A stretch of 64,000 nt of DNA from assembly GCF_003326675.1 (NCBI RefSeq), contig NZ_JPWF01000003.1, positions 1 through 64,000 on the forward strand. The letters are read 5' to 3'. The notes beneath the pieces are model-generated. The model made no database searches, was not told the DNA's origin, and saw only the letters and a list, made by a program, of their open reading frames with translations. The translations under genes and the position numbers were made by a program. Below, in pieces: positions 25,849-34,365 of this stretch. Numbering within the stretch: the first letter of the stretch is position 1; each line of letters begins with the position of its first letter. The DNA is from Thalassospira profundimaris (GTDB taxonomy: Bacteria > Pseudomonadota > Alphaproteobacteria > Rhodospirillales > Thalassospiraceae).

Positions 25849-26976
25849 TTATAAGTCCGAAAGTGAAACTCTCGTACCTGTCCGGGCCGATTGCGCGATG
25901 GCGTGGATGGTTTTTTCGAACTCGTAGGCGTCGTCAAAGTTCGGGCATGGCGCAGTGTTATCGCGAATGGCGCGCAGCAATGCGGTGGCTTCGATAATTT
26001 TAAGATCGTTAAAGCCAAGTTGATGCCCAGGTGCCGGGCAGAACTCGCCATATGGCGGATGGCCCGGGCCGGTCAGGATGGTGGTGAAACCTTGCTGGGC
26101 AGCGTTCCCGGTATTGCGATAAATCTGCAATTCGTTCATGCGTTCCTGATCAAAGCAGATCATGCCCTTGGTGCCGTGAACTTCCCACGCCAACCGGTTC
26201 TTGCGGCCCCAGGCGGATCGGGATGTCGACAGGCTGCCATGAACGCCATTTGCAAAGCGGACCAGTGCCGATGCCGTATCCTCGTTCTCGACTTTGGCGT
26301 GACCGCTGCCATCGGCAAGCGGGCGCGTGATGTGGACGGTTTGCATGTCGGCAATCAGGCTTTCGATGGGGCCGGCAATGCCATAGGCCATCGAAGCAAG
26401 GTGGCATCCCATATCGCCAAGCGCACCAAGCCCGGCATCAGACAGTTTTGCGCGCCATGTCCAGGCAAGTTCCGGGTCGGCCTGGTAATCTTCATCGACC
26501 CAGCCGCGGAAATGTACGATATCGCCAATTTCACCTGCCTGCACCAAGCGGCAGGCATGGGTGAAGGCGGGGTTTTTGATGTAGTTATAGCCGACCATGG
26601 TTTTGACACCGGCGGCACGTGCTGCATCGCGCATGTCGCGCGCCTGATCAAGGGTCAGGGCAAGAGGCTTTTCGCAGTAAACATGCTTGCCAGCATTGAT
26701 TGCGGCAATCGCCATATCAAAATGCAGGATGTTCGGCGTGGTGATGGAGATGATATCAACATCGGGATCAGAGATCAGGGAATTCCAATCATCAGTCGCA
26801 CGCGTAAAGCCAAACTGGTCGGCCATCTGTTTGGCCTTGTCGGCCGGCGTATCGCACAGAACTGCAAGATGCACCTCTGGAACATCGCCCATAACTGCCT
26901 TGGCTGCGCCAAACGCCAATGCGTGCGCTTTGCCCATAAAGCCTGTACCAATCAGGCCGATTCCCAGAGATTTCAT
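25849..26976 (-). CDS. Gfo/Idh/MocA-family oxidoreductase
   Basis: A 375-residue NAD(P)-dependent sugar or cyclitol dehydrogenase. It has an N-terminal Rossmann fold (GLIGTGFMGKAHALAF), the family motif EKPLAL (residues about 98-103) with the lysine involved in catalysis, and a C-terminal alpha/beta domain. It is divergent from the RpiR-type regulator gene, with a shared operator-like site between them, which places it in the inositol regulon. It may oxidise an inositol isomer or related polyol, complementing iolG. The start has TGAGGAG 9-11 bases upstream. Confidence 0.9.
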   Translation of the reverse strand: MKSLGIGLIGTGFMGKAHALAFGAAKAVMGDVPEVHLAVLCDTPADKAKQMADQFGFTRATDDWNSLISDPDVDIISITTPNILHFDMAIAAINAGKHVYCEKPLALTLDQARDMRDAARAAGVKTMVGYNYIKNPAFTHACRLVQAGEIGDIVHFRGWVDEDYQADPELAWTWRAKLSDAGLGALGDMGCHLASMAYGIAGPIESLIADMQTVHITRPLADGSGHAKVENEDTASALVRFANGVHGSLSTSRSAWGRKNRLAWEVHGTKGMICFDQERMNELQIYRNTGNAAQQGFTTILTGPGHPPYGEFCPAPGHQLGFNDLKIIEATALLRAIRDNTAPCPNFDDAYEFEKTIHAIAQSARTGTRVSLSDL

Positions 26977-27000
26977 TTGAAGGAACTCCTCACCTAGTCA

Positions 27001-27022
27001 AAATAGAATTTTTGTTCTATTT
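27001..27022. promoter_or_regulatory. IolR-like operator in the divergent promoter region
   Basis: Imperfect palindrome AATAGAA-N6-TTCTATT (27002-27021) lies 25-46 bp upstream of the minus-strand oxidoreductase and 62 bp before the regulator start. The reverse complement of 27001-27022 matches 21 of 22 bases of the site at 29407-29428. The core AGAA-N6-TTCT resembles the GGAA-N6-TTCC motif reported for RpiR-type IolR in rhizobia. Confidence 0.75.
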
Positions 27023-27083
27023 AATGGATGATCATGGAACGCACGTTGCGTCAAGCAGAATCAAAAACAGGAAAATAATCGCC

Positions 27084-27914
27084 ATGAGTGATCAGAGCGC
27101 GCCCGTTTCACTAGAGGAATTCAATCACCGATTGGCCGAGATATCGGAAACCATGCCCAAACGGCTGCGCCAATGTGCGGAGTTCGTCGCCCAAAATACT
27201 GACCGGATTGCCGTATCGACGGTGGCCGAATTGTCGACCGGGGCCGGGGTGCAACCATCGGCCTTTATGCGTTTCTGTCAGTTGATGGGGTTTTCGGGGT
27301 TCTCGGACATGCAAAAGATGTTTCGGGAAACCTATGCACAGAAATGGCCCGATTATGCGACCCGGCTTGAGAACCTGCGTGCGACTGGCGATGACAGCCC
27401 AAGCGCCCTGTTGGCCGAGTTTGTCGAAGCCGGGCGTTTGTCGCTTGAAAATCTGGCGACAACCGTTGATCTGGAAACGCTTGAAACGGCGGTGAATGTT
27501 CTGGCCGCCGCCCCGATGATCCATGTCGTCGGGTTCCGGCGCGCTTTTCCGGTGGCAAGCTATCTTTCCTATGCGTTTGAGAAAATGGATATCGCCGCCG
27601 TTCTTCACGACGGGGTCGGCAACCTTAATCCGCGCCATGCGATCCGCAAGGACGATGTCGTCATCGCGATTACCTTTGCGCCATATTCGCAGGAGACGAT
27701 TGATCTGGCGGCCTATGCCCACGCGCAGGGCAACAAGGTGGTTGCAATCAGTGACGCACCAAGCGGTCCGATGCGCAAGACCGATGCCTTGATGCTGTCA
27801 GTTTCCGAGGTCGATGTCGGGGCCTTCAGGGCGTTGTCGGCGACCATATCCCTGGCGATTGCGCTGGCGGTTTCGGTGGGCGCGAAACGCGACAAAATGG
27901 ATAATGGAAAATAA
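27084..27914 (+). CDS. RpiR-family regulator, probable inositol regulator IolR
   Basis: A 276-residue RpiR/MurR-type regulator with an N-terminal helix-turn-helix domain (about residues 1-80, including VSTVAELSTGAGVQPSAFMRFCQLMGF) and a C-terminal SIS sugar-phosphate-binding domain (about 125-260). The start at 27084 is preferred because AGGAAA lies 9 bases upstream; a longer reading from 27012 would begin inside the operator. Alphaproteobacterial inositol genes are commonly controlled by RpiR-type IolR. Three related sites flank this gene, iolG and the inositol ABC operon. A phosphorylated inositol intermediate is the likely inducer (known for related IolR; inferred here). Confidence 0.85.
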   Translation: MSDQSAPVSLEEFNHRLAEISETMPKRLRQCAEFVAQNTDRIAVSTVAELSTGAGVQPSAFMRFCQLMGFSGFSDMQKMFRETYAQKWPDYATRLENLRATGDDSPSALLAEFVEAGRLSLENLATTVDLETLETAVNVLAAAPMIHVVGFRRAFPVASYLSYAFEKMDIAAVLHDGVGNLNPRHAIRKDDVVIAITFAPYSQETIDLAAYAHAQGNKVVAISDAPSGPMRKTDALMLSVSEVDVGAFRALSATISLAIALAVSVGAKRDKMDNGK

Positions 27915-27932
27915 TTATTGAAAAATAACATT

Positions 27933-27952
27933 AATGGAATAAATATTCCATT
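27933..27952. promoter_or_regulatory. IolR-like operator upstream of iolG
   Basis: AATGGAAT-AAAT-ATTCCATT is a near-perfect 20-bp palindrome containing GGAA-N6-TTCC (27936-27949), the form described for RpiR-type IolR sites. It lies just after the regulator's stop codon and about 175 bp before iolG. The remaining 214-bp gap shows no other gene. Confidence 0.72.
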
Positions 27953-28128
27953 CGTGCGGTCGGTTGATGGCACAGGTCACCACAAATGGATGCATAAGAC
28001 ATCCGCAGAATCAGTCCGAAATCACCAGAATATCAAATGGTTTGCCGGTATTTAGCTGGTTCGCAGGATGATGGTGCAGGGCGATTATCGCAAAGATGGC
28101 AGCAATGCCAAAGGGAAGGAAATTCGGA

Positions 28129-29133
28129 ATGCTTAGAATTGGTCTGCTGGGTGCAGGGCGTATTGGCCAGGTCCATGCGGTAAACATTGTTGCCCACCCG
28201 CAAAGCGAGCTGGTGGCTGTATCGGACAAATTCCCGGAAGCCGCGCAAAAACTTGCCGATGCGCATGGTGCAAGCGCCCGCACAACCGAAGAAATTATTG
28301 CTGATCCCGCCATTGATGCGGTTTTGATCGCAACCTCGACCGATACGCATGCTGATCTGATGGAGGCGGCAACCGCCGCAGGCAAAGCGGTTTTGTGCGA
28401 AAAGCCGGTTGATCTTGACCTTAAGCGTGCGGTGGATTGCCTTGCCCGGTGTGAGCCCCACGGCAAGCCGGTGATGGTTGGTTTTAACCGCCGTTTTGAT
28501 CCGAACTTCGCCAGCCTGAAGGCGGCCTTTGATCAGGGTGAAATCGGCAAGGGTGAATTGCTGTCGATCACGTCCTTTGACCCGGCCCCGCCGCCGGTCA
28601 GCTATGTCAAGGTTTCGGGCGGCATTTTCCGCGATATGGCAATCCATGATTTCGATATGGCGTGCTGGATGTATGGTGCTGTTCCCGAAAAGGTCACGGC
28701 AATCGGATCAAGCATCGTTGACCCCGCGATTGGTGAAGCCGGTGATTTTGATACGGCGATCACAACGCTTGAGTTTTCAGGTGGACGAATGGCCGTGATC
28801 AAGAACAGCCGTCGCGCGGCCTATGGGTATGATCAGCGGATTGAGTTCCTTGGTGCGGAAGGATTGCTTGTCGCCCATAACGTTTTGGAAAACACCGTCG
28901 AGAAGATCACAAATGCCGGTGCAACCAAGGCCAAGCCCGAGCATTTCTTCCTTGAACGTTATGCCAAGGCCTATCAGATCGAATGGAACAGCTTTGTTCA
29001 GAGTGTCCAGGGCACTGCAAAGCTTCCGGTGCCGCTGAAAGAGGGGATTGATGCCCTGGTGGTTGCCGAGGCGGCGGCCCTTTCCGCACGTGAAGGGCGC
29101 ACCGTTGATGTGGCAAAGGAAATCCTGTCCTGA
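28129..29133 (+). CDS. iolG: Inositol 2-dehydrogenase
   Basis: A 334-residue Gfo/Idh/MocA oxidoreductase with Rossmann motif GLLGAGRIGQVHA at the N-terminus, catalytic-region motif CEKPVDLDL (about residues 93-101) and GGIFRDMAIHDFDMACW, typical of myo-inositol 2-dehydrogenases. It converts myo-inositol to 2-keto-myo-inositol with NAD+, the first catabolic step. The start at 28129 has GGAAGGAAA 6 bases upstream; a longer in-frame start at 28096 is less likely. A strong terminator follows, so it is expressed separately from the iolCDEB operon, under its own operator. Confidence 0.9.
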   Translation: MLRIGLLGAGRIGQVHAVNIVAHPQSELVAVSDKFPEAAQKLADAHGASARTTEEIIADPAIDAVLIATSTDTHADLMEAATAAGKAVLCEKPVDLDLKRAVDCLARCEPHGKPVMVGFNRRFDPNFASLKAAFDQGEIGKGELLSITSFDPAPPPVSYVKVSGGIFRDMAIHDFDMACWMYGAVPEKVTAIGSSIVDPAIGEAGDFDTAITTLEFSGGRMAVIKNSRRAAYGYDQRIEFLGAEGLLVAHNVLENTVEKITNAGATKAKPEHFFLERYAKAYQIEWNSFVQSVQGTAKLPVPLKEGIDALVVAEAAALSAREGRTVDVAKEILS

Positions 29134-29163
29134 TCGGATAGCGGTCCTTGTGTGATGAATTTG

Positions 29164-29200
29164 AACCGGCGCGGCCCACAGGCTGCGCCGGTTTTGTTTT
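29164..29200 (+). terminator. Intrinsic terminator after iolG
   Basis: A 13-bp GC-rich stem (29164-29176 with 29181-29193, one G-T pair, CACA loop) is followed by TTTTGTTTT. This is a textbook rho-independent terminator. The rest of the gap up to 29402 shows no credible gene. Confidence 0.92.
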
Positions 29201-29402
29201 GGAAGCTGGGGGCGGGGCTGACCGAGTCGTACACATAATTGATCAGACGGTTCTTTTTACAGCTTATGGTGATGTATCGTTCGGGGTGGCTGCGTTTATT
29301 CTTTGGGTTGTTTGGTGCTTGTTTCTGGGGGCTTCTGGCGGATGCAAGGCATTGAATGAGTGGCTATCTCGCAGTGCAATGGAAAAAAAATGTTGATTTT
29401 GT

Positions 29403-29428
29403 TATAAAATAGAACAAAAATTCTATTC
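29403..29428 (+). promoter_or_regulatory. IolR-like operator and -10 element before the inositol ABC operon
   Basis: TATAAAAT (29403-29410) resembles a -10 element and runs into AATAGAA-N6-TTCTATT (29408-29427), the same site (opposite orientation) as at 27002-27021. It lies about 135 bp upstream of the binding-protein gene. A repressor bound here would block the operon's promoter. Confidence 0.7.
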
Positions 29429-29561
29429 AGAGATTTCAAGGAGGCGGGCTTTCCCGTGCCTCATCTTGCAAGAAGGCCGCATGAAGACGACCGATTGCCC
29501 GGAAATCACATAATTCGAATGGGACAACCCCAACATTATCAGCCGACTAGGGAGGCAACTG

Positions 29562-30503
29562 ATGAAAAAGGCGCTTACTGCCATTGCGGCAGCAGCATTT
29601 GCATTGACCGGCATGACAGGTGTCGCATCTGCGGAAAATGAAAAATTCGTTCTGATCAGCCATGCACCGGATTCCGATAGCTGGTGGAACGTGATCAAGA
29701 ATGCGATCAAGGTCGCAGGCAGCCAGATGGGTGCAGAAGTCGAATATCGTAACCCGCCGACCGGTGATCTGGCCGATATGGCCCGTATCGTTGAGCAGGC
29801 CGCTGCAACCAATCCGGATGGCATCATCGTTACCATCGCGGACTTTAACGTTCTTAAAGGTCCGATCACCGATGCTGTGGACAAAGGCATTCCGGTTATC
29901 ACCATTAACTCTGGCACGCAGGAACAGTCCGAAGAACTCGGTGCGCTGATGCATGTCGGTCAGCCGGAATATGATGCCGGTTTCGGTGCCGGTAAACGCG
30001 CCGCCGCAGCGGGTGCAAAAAGCTTTGTCTGTGTGAACCACTACATCACCAACCCGGCATCGGTTGAACGTTGCCGTGGCTTTGCCGATGCTCTTGGTGT
30101 CGAACTTGGCAGCCAGATGATCGATAGCGGACAGGATCCGTCGGAAGTTAAAAACAAGGTCAGTGCGTATCTGAACGCCCACAAGGATGTTGATGCCGTC
30201 CTGACGCTTGGTCCGAACTCGGCCCATCCGACCCTTGCTGCCCTTCGTGATGCCGGTCTTGCCGGTGAAATCATGTTTGGCACGTTTGATCTGTCGTCGG
30301 AAATTGCCGAAGCCATCAAGGCGGGCGAAATCAACTTCGCCATTGATCAGCAGCCGTACCTGCAGGGTTATCTGCCGGTTGTCATCCTGACCAACTATGC
30401 CCGTTACAGCGTTCTGCCGTCCGGTCATATCAATTCCGGTCCTGGCTTTATCACCAAAGAAAATATCGCCCAGGTCGAAAAGTACGCTGGCGAATACCGT
30501 TAA
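29562..30503 (+). CDS. Inositol ABC transporter periplasmic binding protein
   Basis: A 313-residue periplasmic-binding-protein-fold protein (RbsB/LacI-type, CUT2), with signal peptide ending at GVASA before ENEKFVLISH. The segment SHAPDSDSWWNVIKNAIKVA is typical of type-I sugar binders. Co-location with a permease, an ATPase and iolCDEB makes inositol the likely ligand. The gene is preceded by GGGAGGCAACTG and is separated from the permease by a stem-loop. Ribose-family specificity cannot be excluded from sequence alone. Confidence 0.9.
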   Translation: MKKALTAIAAAAFALTGMTGVASAENEKFVLISHAPDSDSWWNVIKNAIKVAGSQMGAEVEYRNPPTGDLADMARIVEQAAATNPDGIIVTIADFNVLKGPITDAVDKGIPVITINSGTQEQSEELGALMHVGQPEYDAGFGAGKRAAAAGAKSFVCVNHYITNPASVERCRGFADALGVELGSQMIDSGQDPSEVKNKVSAYLNAHKDVDAVLTLGPNSAHPTLAALRDAGLAGEIMFGTFDLSSEIAEAIKAGEINFAIDQQPYLQGYLPVVILTNYARYSVLPSGHINSGPGFITKENIAQVEKYAGEYR

Positions 30504-30513
30504 TCTTCCTCCC

Positions 30514-30545
30514 TGCCAAGGGCGCGCAATTTGCCGCCCTTGGCA
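30514..30545. other. Stem-loop between binding-protein and permease genes
   Basis: TGCCAAGGGC (30514-30523) pairs perfectly with GCCCTTGGCA (30536-30545); a short inner repeat GCAA/TTGC can extend it. It lies 10 bases after the stop of the binding-protein gene, without a T-tract, consistent with mRNA 3'-end protection. Confidence 0.75.
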
Positions 30546-30575
30546 CCCCAAACTATCAGATAAAAGAGTGATGCC

Positions 30576-31673
30576 ATGTCGGACGAGCGGCTTAAGCAAG
30601 TCTCAGCCATTCGCCGTGCCATGATCAGGCCCGAACTCGGTGCGATCTGCGGTACGATCCTGGTCTTTGTTTTCTTCTTTATGATTGCCGGCGACAGCGG
30701 CATGTTTTCCCCGGAAGGCGTTCAGAACTGGGGTGTTGTTTCCGCCCAGTTCGCGATCATTGCCGTGGGTGCCTGCCTGTTGATGATTGCGGGCGAGTTT
30801 GATCTTTCGGTCGGTTCCATGATCGGTTTTGCCGGAGTGGTCATTGCCATTCTGTCGGTGCACTGGGGCTTGCCGGTTTGGGTTTCGATTATCGCTGCCT
30901 TTGTGGTGTGTGTTGCCCTTGGCGCGTTGAACGGTTTCCTTGTGATCAAGACCGGCCTGCCAAGCTTTATCGTTACCCTTGCGTTCCTTTATATTCTGCG
31001 CGGCCTGACCATCTGGCTTTCCATTCTGACAACGCGCCAGACCATTATTGGTGGTGTGAAAGAAGCCGCGGAGGGTGATCCGCTGGCCTGGTTGTTTGGT
31101 GGCGTGATCCTGAAAGATCTGTTCCAGTGGTTTGGTGATATTGGCATCATTGATACTTTCACCCGTGGTTCGCGTATGGGGCAGCCGGTTGTCGAAGGCG
31201 TTCCGATGCTGGTTCTGTGGGCGATTGCGCTGATTATTTTCGGTCACTGGCTTTTGACCAAAACGCGGTTTGGAAACTGGATTTTTGCATCCGGTGGTGA
31301 TGCGCAGGCCGCCCGTTATGTCGGTGTGCCGGTCAATCGCGTTAAAATTTTGATGTTCATGTTCACCGCGTTTTGCGCGACCGTCTTTGCCACCTGTCAG
31401 GTGATGGAGTTCGGATCAGCCGCAGCGGACCGTGGATTGCTTAAAGAATTCGAAGCCATCATTTGCGTGGTCATTGGTGGTGCACTTCTGACCGGTGGAT
31501 ATGGTTCTGTGATCGGGGCGGCCCTTGGGGCGCTGATCTTTGGCGTGGTTCAGCAAGGCCTGTTCTTTGCCGGTGCTGAAAGCTCGCTCTTCCGCGTGTT
31601 CCTTGGCGGCATTCTGATCTTTGCCGTCATCATGAACACTTATATTCGTCGCATGATCACGGGAGAACGATGA
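30576..31673 (+). CDS. Inositol ABC transporter permease (CUT2, RbsC/FrcC type)
   Basis: A 365-residue membrane protein with about 10 helices and CUT2 permease features, including [17 protein letters not shown] and [21 protein letters not shown]. It forms the homodimeric pore for the inositol transporter. Its stop overlaps the ATPase start as TGATG. One permease plus one single-domain ATPase is the FrcBCA plan. Confidence 0.92.
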   Translation: MSDERLKQVSAIRRAMIRPELGAICGTILVFVFFFMIAGDSGMFSPEGVQNWGVVSAQFAIIAVGACLLMIAGEFDLSVGSMIGFAGVVIAILSVHWGLPVWVSIIAAFVVCVALGALNGFLVIKTGLPSFIVTLAFLYILRGLTIWLSILTTRQTIIGGVKEAAEGDPLAWLFGGVILKDLFQWFGDIGIIDTFTRGSRMGQPVVEGVPMLVLWAIALIIFGHWLLTKTRFGNWIFASGGDAQAARYVGVPVNRVKILMFMFTAFCATVFATCQVMEFGSAAADRGLLKEFEAIICVVIGGALLTGGYGSVIGAALGALIFGVVQQGLFFAGAESSLFRVFLGGILIFAVIMNTYIRRMITGER

Positions 31674-32452
31674 TGAGTACGCCTTTGATTGAAATGGACA
31701 ATATCGAAAAGCATTTCGGTCCAGTCATCGCGCTTGGCGGCGTTTCCTTCAATGTGATGGAAGGGGAATGCCACTGTCTTCTGGGGGATAATGGTGCGGG
31801 TAAATCGACCTTCATCAAAACCATGTCCGGCGTGCACAAGCCGACCAAGGGTGTGATGCGCGTAAGTGGCCAGGACGTTGTTTTTGACAGTCCGCGTGAC
31901 GCGATGGAAGCCGGGATTGCAACGGTCTATCAGGACCTTGCGATGATCCCGCTGATGTCGGTTACCCGTAATTTCTGGATGGGACGTGAACCGCGCAAAA
32001 GTTTCGGTCCGTTCAAATGGATTGATTTCAAACACGCCAATCAGGTGACCATGGATGAAATGTCATCGATGGGGATTAACCTGCGCGAACCTGAACAGGC
32101 GGTGGGCACACTTTCGGGCGGTGAGCGTCAAACCGTGGCGATTGCCCGTGCCGTTTATTTCGGGGCCAAGGTCCTGATCCTTGATGAACCTACATCGGCC
32201 CTTGGTGTGCGCCAGACATCAAATGTTCTGGCGACCATTGACCGGGTTCGCAAGGCCGGAATTGGCGTCATCTTTATTACCCACAACGTGCGCCACGCGA
32301 TGGCGGTGGGGGATCGGTTCACGGTTCTGAATCGCGGGCAGACCCATGGCACGGCAAAACGCGGTGAAATCAAACCGGAAGAACTGCAAGACCTTATGGC
32401 AGGCGGTCAGGAACTGGCCGAACTTGAAGGGTCTCTCGGAGGGACGATTTGA
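31673..32452 (+). CDS. Inositol ABC transporter ATPase (single-domain, FrcA type)
   Basis: A 259-residue ATP-binding protein with Walker [10 protein letters not shown], signature [14 protein letters not shown] and Walker [15 protein letters not shown]2 importers usually use a fused double ATPase of about 500 residues; this single-domain form is like FrcA. Two adjacent ATGs (31670, 31673) are possible; the second is better spaced from GGGAGA. The gene ends overlapping iolC. Confidence 0.92.
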   Translation: MSTPLIEMDNIEKHFGPVIALGGVSFNVMEGECHCLLGDNGAGKSTFIKTMSGVHKPTKGVMRVSGQDVVFDSPRDAMEAGIATVYQDLAMIPLMSVTRNFWMGREPRKSFGPFKWIDFKHANQVTMDEMSSMGINLREPEQAVGTLSGGERQTVAIARAVYFGAKVLILDEPTSALGVRQTSNVLATIDRVRKAGIGVIFITHNVRHAMAVGDRFTVLNRGQTHGTAKRGEIKPEELQDLMAGGQELAELEGSLGGTI

Positions 32453-34365
32453 TGAAGCGGCTTGATGTCATAACGATTGGACGGTCGTCGGTTGACCTCT
32501 ATGGCGCGCAGATTGGCGGGCGCCTGGAAGACATGGCGTCGTTCAACAAATATATCGGCGGTTCGCCGACCAACATGGCCTGCGGGACAGCGCGACTGGG
32601 GCTTAAATCAGCCCTGATTACCCGGGTCGGGGACGAGCATATGGGGCGGTTCATCCGCGAAAAGCTTGTCGCCGAGGGGGTGGATGTTCAGGGCGTGGTC
32701 ACCGATCCGGAACGTCTGACCGCACTTGTGTTGCTTGGTGTGCGTGATCAGGAACAGTTCCCGCTGATTTTCTATCGCGAGAATTGCGCGGATATGGCGC
32801 TGTGCGAGGAGGATATCGACCCTGATTTTATCGCAAGTACGCGCTGTGTCACGGTGACGGGAACGCATCTTTCGCATCCCAAAACCCGTGCAGCGGTTCT
32901 TAAGGCGGTGAAGCTTGCCCGTGATAGCGGCGCCAAAACAGCACTGGATATTGATTACCGTCCAAATCTTTGGGGGCTTTCGGGGCATGGGGATGGTGAA
33001 AACCGTTTCATTGCCTCGGACACCGTTACCAAGGAATTGCAGGGGACCTTGCATCTGTTTGATCTGATCGTCGGCACCGAGGAAGAATTCCATATTGCCG
33101 GGGGTACAACCAATACCCTTAAGGCATTGGAAAATGTCCGGGCGATTTCTGATGCAACACTTGTTTGCAAGCGTGGACCGATGGGGGCAGTTGCCTTCAC
33201 CGATCGCATCGGTGCGAAACTTGATGATGGCATTTCCGGTCCGGGCTTTGCGGTTGATGTGTTTAACGTTCTTGGGGCCGGTGACGGCTTCATGTCCGGT
33301 CTTTTGAAAGGCTGGCTCAGTGACGAGGACTGGGAAACGTCACTTAAATATGCCAATGCCTGCGGTGCCTTTGCAGTGTCACGTCATGGCTGCACGCCGG
33401 CCTATCCGAGCTGGGAAGAACTGCAATTCTTCTTTGATCGCGGAATCAAAACGCCGGAACTGCGCAACGATGCCGAACTTGAACAAATTCACTGGTCGAC
33501 CAACCGGACGGGTAACTGGCCGGAAATGCGGGTCTTTGCCTTTGATCACCGGATGCAGCTTGAAGACCTTGCCGACGAGCTTAATGTTTCGTGGGACCGC
33601 ATTGGACCGTTCAAGGAACTGTGCCTGAATGCTGTGCGCGATGTGTCGGCTGGCAAGGAAGGATATGGCATTTTATGCGACCGCCGACTGGGGCGTGATG
33701 CGCTTTATGCGGCGGCAGGTACGGGGCTTTGGATCGGACGGCCGGTTGAACTTCCGGGATCACGTCCGCTTGAACTAGAAATCGGCCCCGATCTTGGTAC
33801 GGCACTGGCTGAATGGCCGGTCGAACATGTGGTCAAGGTTCTGTGCTTCTATCATCCTGATGATGATGACGCGACCAAGTCCGATCAGGAAGCAACCATC
33901 AGCCGCCTTGCATCGGCAGCACGCGGGAACGGTTTGGAATTCCTGCTTGAAGTTATTCCGTCCAAAGTCCGCGATTGTGACGATGAAACAACGGCCAGAG
34001 TAATCAAGCGTTTCTATGAAATCGGTGTCTATCCCGACTGGTGGAAGCTTGAACCGATGAAAACTAACGCCGCATGGCGCAATGCCTGTGACGCGATAGC
34101 CAAAAACGATCCATATTGCCGGGGTATCGTGGTGCTGGGTCTTGAAGCACCCGAGGCGGAACTTGTCGAAAGTTTCGAAGTGGCGGCAAGTTTTAACATG
34201 GTCAAAGGCTTTGCTGTCGGGCGCACTATCTTTGTCGATGTTGCACGCGACTGGTTTAAAGGTACGATCAGCGATGATCAGGCCGTTGCATCAATGGCCC
34301 AAAAATATCGTGCCCTGTGTGATACCTGGGACGCGGCACGCAAAAAATCGGGAGGAGCGGCATGA
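32452..34365 (+). CDS. iolC: 5-dehydro-2-deoxygluconokinase fused to a DUF2090 aldolase-like domain
   Basis: A 637-residue fusion. Residues about 1-325 are a PfkB-family kinase (GGSPTNMACGTARLG near the N-terminus; GAGDGFMSGLLKGWL with the catalytic base near residue 275) that phosphorylates 5-dehydro-2-deoxy-D-gluconate. Residues about 345-637 are a DUF2090 domain (FAFDHRMQLEDLADELNVS), annotated elsewhere as the 6-phospho-5-dehydro-2-deoxygluconate aldolase. The protein may thus carry out two sequential steps, which would explain why no separate iolJ is present. ATG at 32452 is preferred over the TTG at 32449. It overlaps iolD by 4 bp. Confidence 0.93.
   Translation: MKRLDVITIGRSSVDLYGAQIGGRLEDMASFNKYIGGSPTNMACGTARLGLKSALITRVGDEHMGRFIREKLVAEGVDVQGVVTDPERLTALVLLGVRDQEQFPLIFYRENCADMALCEEDIDPDFIASTRCVTVTGTHLSHPKTRAAVLKAVKLARDSGAKTALDIDYRPNLWGLSGHGDGENRFIASDTVTKELQGTLHLFDLIVGTEEEFHIAGGTTNTLKALENVRAISDATLVCKRGPMGAVAFTDRIGAKLDDGISGPGFAVDVFNVLGAGDGFMSGLLKGWLSDEDWETSLKYANACGAFAVSRHGCTPAYPSWEELQFFFDRGIKTPELRNDAELEQIHWSTNRTGNWPEMRVFAFDHRMQLEDLADELNVSWDRIGPFKELCLNAVRDVSAGKEGYGILCDRRLGRDALYAAAGTGLWIGRPVELPGSRPLELEIGPDLGTALAEWPVEHVVKVLCFYHPDDDDATKSDQEATISRLASAARGNGLEFLLEVIPSKVRDCDDETTARVIKRFYEIGVYPDWWKLEPMKTNAAWRNACDAIAKNDPYCRGIVVLGLEAPEAELVESFEVAASFNMVKGFAVGRTIFVDVARDWFKGTISDDQAVASMAQKYRALCDTWDAARKKSGGAA

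Noticed and set aside
29148-29396. 82-codon plus-strand ORF between iolG and the inositol ABC operon
   Set aside because: It begins in front of a strong terminator and runs through it, has no Shine-Dalgarno sequence and no recognisable domain; the hydrophobic stretch is probably chance.
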